A stretch of 64,000 nt of DNA from Leptobrachium leishanense (Eukaryota > Chordata > Amphibia > Anura > Megophryidae): NCBI GenBank assembly GCA_009667805.1, contig CM019072.1:40727519-40791518 (forward strand), written 5' to 3'. The translations under genes were made by a program, and so were the position numbers. This document shows positions 1-11,309 of the stretch, one piece after another (position 1 is the first letter of the stretch; every line of letters begins with the position of its first letter). Under the pieces are notes generated by a model. That model saw only the letters and a program-made list of their open reading frames with translations, made no database searches and was not told the DNA's origin.

Positions 1-1280
1 TTTTCCTTCATCCAATAATGTCTTTAGTTTTATTTTAATCTCATTAGTTGGATCCCCTTTTATTACTTGGTATGTTACACCATCCTTAAGTATCTTATTA
101 ACCTCCAAAACGTATTTCTCTTTAGATAGAATCACCACACCTCCCCCCTTATCCGCAGGCTTTATTACGATACTATCATCTTGTTCTAAGGCCCTCATAG
201 CATCGTTCTCTTTTTTAGACAAATTATATTTAATTTTCTTATTGCCAAATTTCTCCAGGTCTGTCATAACTAAGGTTTCAAAAACCTTCATCTCCTCTGA
301 GATATAGTTACGCGGAAAAAACGTGGATTTGGGTTTCAAGGAGGTATGGATGAATTTATTATCCATTAGATGGTTTTCTAAGGGAGTTTTCATAAAGAAC
401 TTTTTCAGACAAAGATTTCTTTTAAATTTCTGTAGATTAACAAAAACATTGAATTTGTCCATTCTGTTGGTGGGGGCAAATTTTAGGCCTTTCTGGAGTA
501 CTTTAATCTCGGGTTTAGTGAGTATTTTATCACTTAGGTTAAAGATTCCTTCCAAATTTATCGTCTTTCTCTTTTCTCTTTGTTGTATCTTTCTTCCTGC
601 CCTATTTCCTCGTCTGATCTTTCCCACCTTCTTTTTCTGTCGTTTTCCCTTAATCTTAAATTTCCATCCCTTAGACTTAGGTTTCTCTCCCTCTCCCTTA
701 GATCCCCCTCCCTTGGATTTTGAGGTCTCTCCCTCTCTCTGGATGGATTCCATAAAAAATCCCGTTCCTCCTGGCCAGTAGCTAAGGCTTGAAATCTATT
801 AGAGAGGGGAATAGGGTTTTTAATATTTTCATGGAAATCATTTCTATAATTTCCTACACTTCTACCAGAATTCCTGGTAGTCGTGGAGTGATGTTCTTTA
901 TTCCCCAAAGGAGTCATATTTGGGTTGTGGGACTGATAAGATGGATAATCTCTTCTCCGTCTGGGACCCTCCGTATATTTATTCCAAAATCTATTATTCC
1001 CATGATAATTGGACGTGTTAGTTTGGGAATAATTTGAATAACGGGGTCCTCTATGGTACGGTTCTGGATATCTTCTCTCCCATGTTCTTGATTTATATGA
1101 ATTCATATGGTTTGAATGGGAGGGGGGTGGTCTATAATTACCCGTTTCATACCCCTTATGGATGTTACCTTTTCTGTAATCTTCGACATCCCTTTCATAT
1201 TTCCTTTTTTTAGTGGATAATACATCTGTTTCTATTCTCTGCAATTTCTCCTCAAGAATCACTTCTGATACAACCTTCAA
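1..1280 (-). pseudogene. Penelope-like retroelement, N-terminal half of the RT protein
   Basis: The minus-strand frame opens near 1280 with a charged, Arg/Asn-rich 240-residue region ending at a stop near 558. A second frame then continues to the window edge. It contains KILTKPEIKVLQKGLKFAP and then KPADKGGGVVILSKEKYVLE. The KGLxFxP block followed by the ADKGG block is typical of the region before the RT fingers in Penelope-like elements, and the same two blocks occur in the PLE at 31-34 kb. The frame change near 558 means the copy is broken. RT and GIY-YIG domains would lie left of position 1. It differs clearly in sequence from the PLE at 30-38 kb, so it is another subfamily. Confidence 0.75.
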
Positions 1281-2399
1281 TGGTATTTAGTACACAGTCA
1301 CTTTAACTTATCATCATATGATTGAATTTACCATGTATGAGATTAGTTTTTAGAGGTAATTAAGTGTTTTTTATCCCCATATATTATCAGCTATTTATAC
1401 ATGACGATTAGAGACTAGCCTCTCAACATTATGGGATTTAGTATATGACTATTTTAGTTAATATTACTGCATTTGCCATATATGTAATCAGATTTTAGAG
1501 GTCTTTAAGTGTTTATGAATGTATCCTCATTGTTACTATATTTATTAGCAGTTTGCACATATAATGTTATAGAGATCAGTCCCTCAAAGGCACTTCAGGA
1601 TGAATATCCTATTGCACTTCTTTGGTGTATTTTTACAATGAGTTAGCATTAGCTACTATATTCACTATTGCACTGTACCACTTTATATAGGCTTAAATAG
1701 TAATTAATATTTATCTATAACTCTATGAGTTACCACCATACAAGCAATTATTTGGAGATCCACTGATTTCATTTCTAATAATCATGCACTTTATTAATGA
1801 TTTTTCATATTTATTATTGTTATACAGCATTCAAGGTCATACCATGTATTACCACATTGGACTAATGTCCATATTTTGATTTCTAGATATATTCAACTTC
1901 TATGTTAATTGTTCACAGGTATAGGACAACATGTCTCATATATATACACACTGCGGTATAGTGGCGTCAATTTACAGCCATTCACGCTCTATGTAGTGCT
2001 ATTTTAAATAGATTTTAATGCATTCATTAGCCCAGTGTTGTAGGGGTTGTGATGCTGGTGTTTTTATCGCTATTGAGGATGTTTCTGAGGTCTTAGTTGG
2101 AGACGTACGGTCATTCGGAGATCCTGCGTTCCAGCTTGATACGCAGGGTGTGTGCGCATGCGCAAAATGGCGGGCGCAATGTTCACAATAAAGGGATTAA
2201 TATCTCTTTCCTCTGCCGCATCAATTCCCCACTTCCGCGTTCCGGGGTGACACGCAGGGCCTCTAATCATGCACAAATGGCGGGTGCCAATTAAACACAC
2301 CTGAATTTAAGTATGTTGATTTCTAATTGACTGATTTTTTTCAATTTGTAAATAATGTGTATTGTATATAATGGCAGCAGCAAGACTAGACATATGATA
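1281..2399. repeat. AT-rich non-coding stretch with imperfect ~146-bp repeats
   Basis: There is no supported gene. Two degenerate copies of a unit are visible, starting near 1324 and 1470. Both contain the succession ttagaggt..tttaagtg, and they are about 146 bases apart. The stretch lies between the PLE coding remnant and the hammerhead-like motif and is probably the 5' non-coding part of that PLE. Confidence 0.4.
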
Positions 2400-2439
2400 A
2401 CCAGCTGAGGAAGCCTTTGTTGGCGAAACGCGTCCTGGT
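2400..2439 (+). ncRNA. Hammerhead-ribozyme-like motif (copy 1)
   Basis: Order seen: ACCAG, core CTGAGGAA, stem GCC/GGC with loop TTTGTT, GAAAC, GCGTC, CTGGT. The outer strands ACCAG and CTGGT form a perfect 5-bp helix I around the core, as in the minimal type I hammerheads known from PLEs. The core has one extra A compared with the canonical CUGANGA before helix II, and helix III would be only about 2 bp. It is on the opposite strand to the neighbouring PLE coding remnant. Confidence 0.55.
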
Positions 2440-3162
2440 CTTGAGTCTGGTAGATATGGTCTATCCATTTTAAAAGCAAATAAATGTTTTAAAACTTTTT
2501 TAAATTTATTGCTGTCTGCCTCCATAATTCCTGCAAAGAAGGTCCGGGGAACACCTTACGATTCCCTAAGCGTATTGTGACGGAGCCAATAGAGGCTCAA
2601 TAGTGTGTGAGTTCTAATTTGGCTATCTCCTTAAAATACAAAATTGTGTGTGATTTACCGCACTAGGAGGTGCCTTTTGGTTTTTGTCAAATATCTCACA
2701 GTGTCCTTATTCTGGTGAACCCTGAAGAAGTCGCTGGAAGGTTTTATGGGCAACCTATATAAAGTCCCTGCTCGCCTTATTCCTGGGAGCCGGTTGTGGG
2801 CTCCACAGAATGTGAGTTGATAATTGATGTACGATACTCTCACTGTGGGTACTGTCCTACTGCGCAATTTTGGTCCTCTGTTTTTGTGTTTTCTCCTTAC
2901 AGTACAAACTCCATCGATACTGCTTTGAGAAGATCTCCTCTTAAAAGATAACGACCTCAGTTTATGGACATATTGAGTATCTACCCCACTGTCTTTTTTG
3001 GACTTCGGTCTCTTTAAGCGCTGTGTTGTTATTCTATCTACGAAATTGCCACTCGGGTATTTAGAGAAACCCCCTATACAACATTCAGCGAGTAGGATAG
3101 ATACCATTCCGGTGGGCGCTTCACCCTCTCTTCTTTTCTATTGTATATCGCAAAAAGTTCAG
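2440..3162. other. Unassigned stretch
   Basis: No gene, RNA or complete mobile element is recognised. A minus-strand open frame (2655-3107) has no recognisable motif and is not called. Confidence 0.3.
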
Positions 3163-4162
3163 GTCCTTGCAGAAGCGGGCCGCGGAGAGCTACTCTGCAC
3201 TCGTGAGCCACCTAACCACCCTATTTCGACAATGGGTCAGGGGGCTGAAGATTGACACCTTGGATGCCCTGGAAGACCTGTTAATCAAAGAGCAGTTCGT
3301 GCAGCTATGCCCACCCGAGATCCAAGAATGGCTTCTGGATCGCAAACCCGAGACGGCCCTGGAAGCTGGTGAGCTGTCAGATTTCCATGCGGCCAGCAGA
3401 GCGTCTGTGGACCAGAGCAGAGGCTCCCCCAAAGGATCATCTGGATGGAAGCCCAACTCATCACGACCCCCTGACAGCACGGTGGCAGCGCCCCACTTTG
3501 TGCCAGTCTCTGCTGGGGAGGGGGGAACAAGTCCTTCTTCGCCTAGAAGAAGTGTGAGCCGTTGCTGTTTTATTTGTAATAGTGTCAACCATCTCCTGGC
3601 AGCGTGCCCGCAGAGGAAGAAGCCTGCATCCACAGCTGGGGGAGGACACCCCTCAGCGTCACACTCTGTCCTGTTCGTGACCAGATCGGAGGGCAGTGCC
3701 AACGTAAACCAGCAAGCAGTCATTGTCGGGACTAAGGTATCTGTGAGTTTAAGAGATACGGCGGCTGAAGTAACTTTGGTGCGTCCAGGGTTAGTCAGCC
3801 CTGCAGACTTTATTCCTGGCAGGACTCTAGCAGTAAAGGGTTTTGGTGGGGTACGTCCTGCGGTGCCAATGGCACAGGTTTATTTGGACTGGGGAGCGGG
3901 GAGAGGTCTGCGGGAGGTGGGAGTGTCTGAAAATATTCCTACAGATGTGATACTGGGCACGGATTTGGGTAAATTGGTGTCACAGTATGTACTGGAAAGG
4001 GATGCTGTGGATTTACCCAGGCCCACTAGTGGCTCTACAGTGGGGGGGGGCTGTGGGTGGGGGTGCACAACAGGATTCCTGGACGGGAGGGCAGGGGATG
4101 GCAGAGAGTCATTCTGCGCCAGGTGTGCCCAAGGTGTGTTGAAGCATGAGGGGGCAGGGTGA
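3163..4162 (+). pseudogene. Ty3/Gypsy-type gag-protease remnant with SCAN-like capsid segment
   Basis: The open frame has no ATG at its beginning and starts abruptly, so the 5' part of gag is missing. Residues about 5-70 (FRQWVRGLKIDTLDALEDL, IKEQFVQLCPPEIQEWLLD) resemble the SCAN/capsid C-terminal dimerisation fold of Gmr1-like Gypsy elements. A zinc knuckle follows (CFICNSVNHLLAACP, spacing CX2CX4HX4C). A retropepsin-like segment comes next (VSVSLRDTAAEVTLVRPG, later DVILGTDL). The catalytic triplet reads DTA where DTG or DSG is normal for the family. No RT, RNase H or integrase follows; instead there is a repeat-rich spacer and a probable LTR. This is a dead, internally deleted copy. Confidence 0.7.
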
Positions 4163-4317
4163 CTGGGAAGAAATGCAGGGGGTGAGTGAATGCCCGCCTG
4201 CACCCGAGTCAGCTGGTTCCCCGGATCCCATGCGTGGGGAGGCCGCGGTGCCCATGGTGGGTACCCACTGGCAGTCTGCAGGGAGTAGGGCCCGTCTCTG
4301 CCGTGAGATGGTGTAGA

Positions 4318-5020
4318 TCAGAATGCCTGGGAAGGGTGGCAGGATACTGCGGTGTGCCTACCAAGACCAGACTCGGGTGTGTCTGTGACGCCATATGTTT
4401 GGGAGCAAGGGCAAGGGATGACTGCGGGTCTGAAAACCAACCAAGACTCTAGTGCCCCGTGAGAATGGTGTGGATCAGAATGCCTGGGAGGGGTGGCAGG
4501 ATACTGTGGTGTGCCTGCCTAGACCAGATTCAGGTGTGTCTGTGACGCCACGTGGTTGGGAGGGAGAACAAAGGACCAAGGCAGGTTCCTTTAGGGCTGA
4601 ACCAACTGGGTCAGTGGTGCTGGAGGGAAAGTGTGGGCATCGGAAGGCCTGGGATGAGCAGGATACCGCGGTGCGCCAGCCTGTGCCATGGGTGTCTGAG
4701 ACTGTGCGTGGCGCAGAGGGCATACTGGGTGGTCGGAAGGAGAGGCCTAGGGTGGCAGAGGGTTATCCAGGGCCTGAACCATCCAGGTTGGCGGTGCCAG
4801 GTGAAAGGAGTGGAGGGCAGAACATCCTGGATGGGCAGGATATTGTGGTATGCCAGTCTGTGTCACATGTGTCTGAGGCTGCGGGTGGCACCGAGCGCGT
4901 GCTGTGTGGTCAGGAGGAAGGGCCTGGGGTGGACGCGTGTTGCCCTGGGGAAAAGCCAACCAGATTCCCAGTACCACAGGAAACTAGTATCGAGCAACCG
5001 CCCGGTGGAGGAGGGTGACA
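4318..5020 (+). repeat. Tandem ~157-bp repeats inside the Gypsy remnant
   Basis: Units starting at about 4318 and 4475 share long identical runs (gatcagaatgcctggga, ggtggcaggatact). Two more diverged units follow near 4640 and 4800, keeping the 'gcaggata..gt..tgccag..tgtgtctg' pattern. Frames through it stay open for long stretches, giving a Gly/Glu/Arg-rich product (4452-5018) that is probably the spacer region following the protease. Confidence 0.6.
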
Positions 5021-5760
5021 TACGGCTGTATGCTCATCGGTTACGAAGCAAGGCATGCTTGATAAACTGTGTGATACAGTGGGGAAACTGTGTGCAATGG
5101 GGGGGGGCGAGACGAGCGTGAAGAATCCTGCGCCCCATCTGTATGGTTCCCCAAATTCTGAAGGTGTGGGGACAGTGAGAGACGGGGAGGCAGCGGGTCC
5201 TGGTGTGGCCCCTGTGACCTCCCAGCCATCTGCCCAGAGCCAGGTGCAATGCCTGACTCTGGTGGCAGATGAGGGGGGGGGCGTTTACCGGGGAGCAGGG
5301 TGCTTCACCCTGTTTCTCCAGACCCCCTGCTGAAAAAATGGCTCCCGAGCAGGCGACTGTTGAGTGTTTGGCTGCCTGCAAGACTGAGGTGCCAGGCGAG
5401 ATTGAGCCACATGTGCTGCACCCCCAAAAAGGTGTACCAGGAGGGCCTGCAGAAGCACAGGGGCTGCTCCGAGTCTGCGCCGTGCTGTGAGTGCAGTGTG
5501 AGTGACCCCCTCCCCCAGGTTTGGGAGAGGTGGGGTAGAATGGTGGAGTCGCCAAAGGTCTCCATGGGGAAATCTGTGATGGGATTACGAGATGGAGTGC
5601 ACGCTTTGGTGGGCAAAGTGCACGGACACCTGTGCGTCCCCCACTCCGTAATAGTGTTGGCGACTGGTGCAGGTGCCAGATGCCCATTGGCGAACCCATT
5701 GTAAGATGCACGAGAGAAGCGTGTGAGCCTCCCTCTTTGCGTCTCTTTTTTAAGGGGAGA
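5021..5760 (+). other. 3' internal part of the Gypsy remnant
   Basis: Short G-rich open frames without recognisable domains run to a polypurine run (aaggggaga at about 5751-5760) directly before a TGTCAC sequence, the layout expected of a polypurine tract preceding a 3' LTR. The pol domains are absent. Confidence 0.45.
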
Positions 5761-5949
5761 TGTCACAGGTAGACATACCCATCTCTCTGTGTCTAGCTAT
5801 CGGTATATCTACCGCAATATGTATTATATAGGCATATCTATAAATGTATCGCGCTCTGCGTCCCTGTTGCGTGAGAGAAGTGTGCAGAGACAGATAGTGG
5901 GTGGCTTAACCCGGCATCTTTCGCAGCAGCGCACATAGAGGTCGTGACA
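5761..5949 (+). mobile_element. Probable 3' LTR of the Gypsy remnant
   Basis: The stretch begins TGTCAC and ends GTGACA, a perfect 6-bp inverted terminus of LTR type, and directly follows a purine tract. At 189 bp it is short for an LTR, no second copy or target duplication was found, and the end could be chance. Confidence 0.45.
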
Positions 5950-5954
5950 CCGAT

Positions 5955-6941
5955 GACAGGAGACATGCAAATCATTGATAAAAACACACAAATAAAATGT
6001 GACTGGCTGACTCAAGAAAAGGCGATGCAGCAACTATACAAAGTTAATGAACAAAGCCTCAAGGCCGGATGGAATTGACGCATGAGTACTGAGGGAGCTA
6101 TGTGTGGAAATATGTAAACCTCCGGTTTTAATCTTTCTGGAATTATACCAGAGGATTGGAGAAAAACTGATGTGGTCCCTACATTAAAATAAGGTTCAAA
6201 ATGTCTGCCTGGGAATTACTGACCTGTGAGCTTTAGATCTGTGGCTGGGAAAGTATTTGAGGTGTTACTAAGGAATAATAATCAGGGATTCATTGGGAGG
6301 CATAAGGTCATTAGCAGGAATCAGTATGAATTTATGAAACAGATCAGGTCAGACTAACCCAATTGCATTCTATGCAGAAGTAGAAGTATAGATGGGGGGG
6401 GTCGCAGTGGATGTGATTTACTTGGATTTTTCTGAAACCTTTGACACAGTTCTGCACAAGAGGATACTACTCTAAGAGTTTTCACCTAGACATTTTTTGC
6501 TTATTCTTTGATAGAACACTGGCTAAAAGAGTACAGAGAGTCGTCATAAATGGTACATTCTCAAGATGGAAACCAGTGGCAAGTGGGGTCCCACCGGGGT
6601 CTGTTATAGGACCACATCTATTTAATCTATTTATAAATGATCTTGAAAAAGCGACAGTCATGTGTCAATGTTTTCCTATCCTTTATGTCATCTGCAAAGT
6701 AATACAATGTGAGCAGGAGGTTTTAGATTGGGGGAATGGGCACTTAAACGGCAAATGAAATTTAAGGTAGACAAGTGCAATGTTATGCACTTTGGCGTGA
6801 AGAACACACACGTAACGTATACCCTAAATGGTACAGAGTTAGGGAAACCAAGGAAGGAGAAGGATTTGGGAATAATTATAGACTCCAAACTCAGCAACAT
6901 TGTCCAATGACAAACAGCAGCCACCAAGGTTTTGGCATGCA
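5955..6941 (+). pseudogene. CR1-type LINE reverse transcriptase fragment
   Basis: With several frameshifts and stops, the order of RT motifs is visible. MNKASRPDGIDA and VLREL come first, then a DVIYLDFSETFDTVLH-like block (motif A), VVINGTFSRWKPVASGVP and GSVIGPHLFNLFINDLE (motif B), and FKVDKCNVMHFGVKNTHV with KEKDLGIIIDSKLS. These are CR1-clade signatures. The catalytic F/YADD segment is degraded. The copy is interrupted by the TTAA MITE at 6946-7674 exactly within the KVLAC-I-KRGI block and continues for a short way after it. Confidence 0.8.
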
Positions 6942-6945
6942 TTAA

Positions 6946-7674
6946 CCCTTTCACTGTTGAGCCATTTCACCTCTGTGTGCTGAACTCATTTTGACAGTTT
7001 TTTTGCTCATCATGTTTAAACGCGATTTGAAATCCTGTTTTATTATATGACCCAGACAAATTATATATCTTTTTTTTACACCAGATTCAAAATATTTCAT
7101 TATTCTATGTAAAGCTCATGTCCTGTCAGAATGCTACAACAAAAAAATGAAAAATAATGTGAATTTCTATTTAGATTTCAATCATTTACAGCTTTTAAAA
7201 TTTTTTCATCTGAACCTTTGTGGTTATTTATTCTATGGAGGTACCCTTGTTAAAAGTTAGAAACTGGAACCCGTTCCTGTACTTTTCTGAGAAAATACAC
7301 GATTTTAACTAAAACTGGGCAATGAGAAGGAGAGTTCGTGCCGCATCATTGAAAAATGAACAATAGTGCTGCAATATTAAAAGAAAAATATTTTTAAGTT
7401 AAATATAACCTGATCATGTTTGGTATCATTGGAAAGGCCATGCTCTGGCGTTTTCAATGATACCAAACATGACCATTTGCTGTGCACTGATTGGTCCCCT
7501 GTAGATCTCCCTAAGGACCACTGTATCTCTAACATATGGAATCCCCTGCCTGACTGGGGTGGTGATTCCCTGTCGGATGTCATCGTGCCTATACCAGTGA
7601 ACAAGGGGAGGCCCAGGAGGTGGGACTTGCATCCATGATCTGGCACCAGGTCACGGTACCGGCACATAAGGGGG
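6946..7674. mobile_element. TTAA-flanked MITE (piggyBac-like) inside CR1
   Basis: TTAA flanks both sides (6942-6945 and 7675-7678), and the termini begin CCCTTTCACTG and end CCCCC in reverse complement. Removing the element with one TTAA rejoins the CR1 codons reading VLACIKRGIA, the CR1 consensus at this point. Internally it has the hairpin built from ggtatcattggaaaggc and its complement (7417-7470) that recurs in the other TTAA MITEs of this window. It has no coding capacity. Confidence 0.8.
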
Positions 7675-7678
7675 TTAA

Positions 7679-7822
7679 GAGGGGCATCGCTATAAAAAGG
7701 TCAGACTGGCACCTTTCTATCGTTGCCTCTCTCGTCTTCTTACCCCCTTACCGATAGAAAAAAATCTTAGACGCAAAATACACACTTTTTTCTGTTCCAC
7801 AAAAGATTGAACTTTAACTTAC
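7679..7822 (+). other. CR1 continuation and intron edge
   Basis: The first few codons continue the CR1 protein after the MITE; the remainder is intron sequence up to the PLA2G15 donor site. No other feature is seen. Confidence 0.5.
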
Positions 7823-8047
7823 CAGATGCAAGGACACGAAGGGTTTTCGCTACACCTCCCCAAGGAGCACCAAGTGCTACAAATGAATGGATATATTTAT
7901 CTTTCCATTCCTGGGACTGATGGTTCAGAAAGTAGAGAGAGTACAAGTTTCCCATGCTGTGCGCAATCATCACTACAGGACTGCCATATACTTCATACAT
8001 GTCCTCCACCAGTTTTTGGAGAGCCACAAAGTAATCCTTGTTCTCAT
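7823..8047 (-). CDS. PLA2G15: PLA2G15 exon with catalytic serine (fifth coding exon by human numbering)
   Basis: The exon is bounded by an acceptor (ctcttag, just above 8047) and a donor (gtaagt, just below 7823). It begins inside an Asn codon and ends after the first base of a Gly codon, so its 225 bases fit the neighbouring exon. The translation contains the lipase nucleophile motif AHSMGN and the [17 protein letters not shown] block, both characteristic of lysosomal phospholipase A2 / LCAT. The protein is a secreted-type, lysosomal glycoprotein that hydrolyses phospholipid acyl chains and transfers them to ceramide (family knowledge). No stop or frameshift interrupts the exon, so the gene looks functional here. 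The next exon, carrying the Asp and His of the triad, should lie to the left of position 1; I found nothing like it in 1-7800. Confidence 0.95.
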
Positions 8048-8283
8048 CTAAGAGAAAACAAAATATAAAAGCAATCTGTACAGAACACTTCTTTTAAAAG
8101 CGAGAGTCTGTGAAAAGAGACTTTTTTTAATTAATGAATACACAAAACCAACACAAATGTAAACTTGTTAGAAAAAGTCCTAGAACAGGCAGCATTAGAA
8201 TTATTTTTGTTCCTCTGGGAAAAGGAGGAAAAAAAAAAAAAATTACTTGAAAGATTTTGTAGATGTTTAACCGTTTGACTTAC

Positions 8284-8382
8284 TTGGAGCTTTGCGCCAG
8301 TCGTAAGGAGCACCCCTCACATTTTTATCACGTATGTACCCCCAATTTATCATAGTCTCTACCAGTGTAAAGAAATATATAC
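8284..8382 (-). CDS. PLA2G15: PLA2G15 exon (fourth coding exon)
   Basis: This 99-base exon lies between an acceptor (ctctag) at 8383-8388 and a donor (gtaagt) below 8284. It reads IYFFTLVETMINWGY then IRDKNVRGAPYDWRKAP, the RGAPYDWR block conserved in all LPLA2/LCAT proteins. Its phase completes the Gly codon left open by the exon at 18816-18934 and leaves one base for the Asn codon opened in the next exon, only 236 bases away. The ORF is intact. It belongs to the alpha/beta-hydrolase core that precedes the nucleophile elbow. Confidence 0.95.
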
Positions 8383-9836
8383 CTAGAGATTGAAAGAGGA
8401 AAAAAAGGTTTAAGTACTATACAAAATACACATATACATACATGATAAAGATACACATGGAGCTCTGTGATATGCTCATACACACCGCACATTACTGTGA
8501 GTTTTATTGCTGTGGAGCTCTGTGATACACTAATATGCAGAATGTGTATGAGCGTATCAGTAGTGTATAGTATCCTATAAACCTGGAAAGTGACATACTT
8601 GAAAACAAGAGAAAGCTCAATGTATCCTTCCTGGTAAAATACTTTGCAAATAAATAAAGTGGTCAGTAGTTAACAAAGTTTGCCACCGGACCTTCTGTGA
8701 TGTGACGCAGCCTTAGCTGCAATGAGTGTGTGAGGACTGCTGCAGCAGAGCGGTTGCCATCTGTAAGTCTGGAGGGGGCATGATGGCTTACTAGTATGTG
8801 GATTTTATTTTATTAAAACATTTAGTTTGAAAATAGTTCGAAGAAATAAAATCTGTAACACAGCAACGTACATCTGGGTGTAGCATTTTGTGGTTTGAGT
8901 TTATGTGGGCGATGCACTAGGGGGGCCCATTATCTTCTATTGCCGGGGGGCCCCACTAGCAGTCAGTCCGCCCCTGGGGATGGCTAGTGGTTGCTATAGC
9001 CCTGCTGGACATTGAGTGCATGATTTGGATTGTGCATACACACCACATAGGCCTGCACATATTCCTTCACATCTCTGACAATGTCTGGCCACCAATATAT
9101 TGAGAAAAAAAAAAAGATTGAGCAACTAATCAATTAGTCGCAGCCCTACTTGAAGTGGTTTTCCTGTGAATCGCCTGTCACGTAAGTGGTCGACGCTCAG
9201 AAACTTGTCTGATTCTGTCGTGGCTTTGGGTCTGCAAAACTTCCTCCTGCCAGAGTTTTCCTCCAGAGAGGATGATATCGGCACACTTAACGGTGACGGC
9301 AAACGGGAAATTCAAAAACTGGTTGCCTGGTGATGTATGTGTGGATGGAGGAAACGCTTACGCCTCACACAGTTTTCTGCTAAAGGAGGCAGGAGCGGGT
9401 GGTGGGGGGGCACTCCACACAGCCTGGCCTCTTTTAAAAAAGGAGAACATGTCACTTTGCAAAGTAAGCAGATATGAAGCATCGAGTGTATTTGCAACTT
9501 GCAAAGTAAGTATTTGGCTCCCTCTGCTGGCTGATCCGCTCTGCAACATTTAGGAGGTTATTCACTAAGCTCCACAAGGCACAGTAGATACGGAATTCGT
9601 TTGTTCACCAAGTCGTCAATTCACCAATTCCAGGCAAATTTACAGCAAAATACAGTGCAATTCTCTGCAATTTGGCAGCACCAAATCTGCCCCATAGAGA
9701 ACCATGGATTAGTCTATTCAAAGCGCACTGAATTGCACCGAAAGTGCGCTAAAATTACCGGATTTTGGGGTTTCAATGCAATAGGTTTTTAATGGAATTC
9801 ATTTTTTCTTTTAAATTGGATGTCAGCCAAGCCTAT
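8383..9836. other. Intron with small repeat fragments
   Basis: Position 8472-8516 is the reverse complement of a sequence seen again at 62577-62620 (ctccacagcaataaaa). A Rex1-type LINE tail (tatccttcctggtaaaat followed by aaataaataaa) is at 8596-8662. A hAT-like end (ccgcccctg in plus orientation) lies near 8960-8977. The rest is unassigned; short open frames at 9272-9553 carry no motif. Confidence 0.45.
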
Positions 9837-10378
9837 TGTCAGGCCCTGGAGGCCCTGACCCCCGGACACCCCCTTTTTGTGCATTATCCTGCAGGTCCCC
9901 TGCAGTTTCCAAGACTTTTGTATGAACAATGCACCTTCCTGAATTCTAACGTTATGGCCCTGGATCCACACCTGCCCTTCATCCTCCCTGATTAGCCCTG
10001 CATATAAGGGAGTCCTGCCCTCAACCCTGGACTTCCACATTGAAGTTGAATTCGCTGACTGCAATACCTGTTTGACAAAGCTCCCTGATACTTCTTGCCT
10101 AGACTCCAAGGACCCTCTGTTCCTCTCACCTGGAATTTCATCGCTTCAACATACCGGTACCCTCCCATCCTGCTCCCCTTCTGCCCCCATCTAGGACCCC
10201 CTGTGTACCAGACCCCCTGCTGAACCCTGACCACGCTATTGTTTGAACCTTGCCTGAATCTACGTTCTTGTGTTTGTTTTGCAATAAACACCTTTTGTTA
10301 TCTTGAACCTGCCTATATCACTGCATATTGGGCTCACAACCTCATCCTGCTACACCAACCGCAGTCAAAACCCTGACA
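9837..10378 (+). mobile_element. Solo LTR with 5-bp target duplication
   Basis: The stretch starts TGTCAGG and ends CTGACA and is flanked by exact 5-bp direct repeats CCTAT (9832-9836 and 10379-10383). It contains a TATA-like catataaggg near 10001 and a polyadenylation signal aataaa at 10283-10288, as expected for U3 and R. No internal retroelement sequence is attached, so it is a recombined solo LTR. The 5-bp duplication and TGTC/GACA ends fit Ty3/Gypsy, but the family cannot be proved from an LTR alone. Confidence 0.8.
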
Positions 10379-10761
10379 CCTATGTGGCCTGTCCCCGCCC
10401 ACTGACGTCAGTTAACCCCCTAGCTGCCAAGGGCATTTCACTCTCAAATCAGTGGCGGTTAGAGGGTCATGTGTGGTATCATTGGAAAGGCAAGAGCATG
10501 GCCTTTCCAATGATACCAAACATGACAAGTTACAAGTATAGAATGGAAAATAAAAACTAAAAAATGACTTTAATTTAATGCAGCACTAATGTTCGTTTCA
10601 ATTATAAAGGAGAACAATGATGCTGCACTAACGAATTTCAGTTTTAGCTAAAAATCACGTTTTTTTTCCTCAGAAAAATTCAGTAACGGGTTCCCATTTC
10701 TAATATTTCCTTTTTAACAAGCGTACCCCATAGAATAACTGCAAAAGGTTTTGATGATTAA

Positions 10762-11210
10762 GGCTGGGGTCAGACGAGCGTAGTGTTCACGTCCGTGATT
10801 GCGCCTAAAAGTACGTCCGTGATAGCATGAAAGTAAGTCCATTGGAGCCTGACACATGAAGTACGTCCGCACTGAACTGCGGACGCACAACGGCCGCGGC
10901 AAACGGACGCAGGTTAGGCAAGAACGTAATACTGCTAGAACGGACGTGCGGAGTGCGCCATGTCCACAACGTCTGCATAGCTTTGTGTGTGAGTGATGGA
11001 GCGAGGTCAGACGGACTGCATTTATACGTCCAGCATTTTTGACGGACAGAATGTTTTTTCATTGTAATTTATTTTCCCCTCCTACATCCGTCAAAAAATA
11101 ACTTCAGTGAAAAAACGGACTGTGTGACCACTACTGCATCATCCGTACTGACGATGTCCATACTGCACGGACGTACAGTCCGTAGAAATCACGCTCGTCT
11201 GACCCCAGCC
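10762..11210. mobile_element. PIF/Harbinger-like MITE, copy 1
   Basis: Terminal inverted repeats GGCTGGGGTCAGACGAGCG and its complement are flanked by the 3-bp direct repeat TAA (10759-10761 and 11211-11213), the TWA-type duplication of PIF/Harbinger elements. The 449-bp interior is non-coding, with repeated acgtccgt-type words in both orientations. Confidence 0.75.
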
Positions 11211-11309
11211 TAAAGGTGAAAAAAAATAATTTTCGCTGTAGATAATTGGAAATTCACGGTTTTAAATTTGTTATAACATTCTGGCAGGACATGACATATA
11301 CATATAATA

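Noticed and set aside
323..781. 152-codon plus frame
   Set aside because: Opposite strand of the PLE coding remnant; low-complexity Phe/Leu/Pro product.
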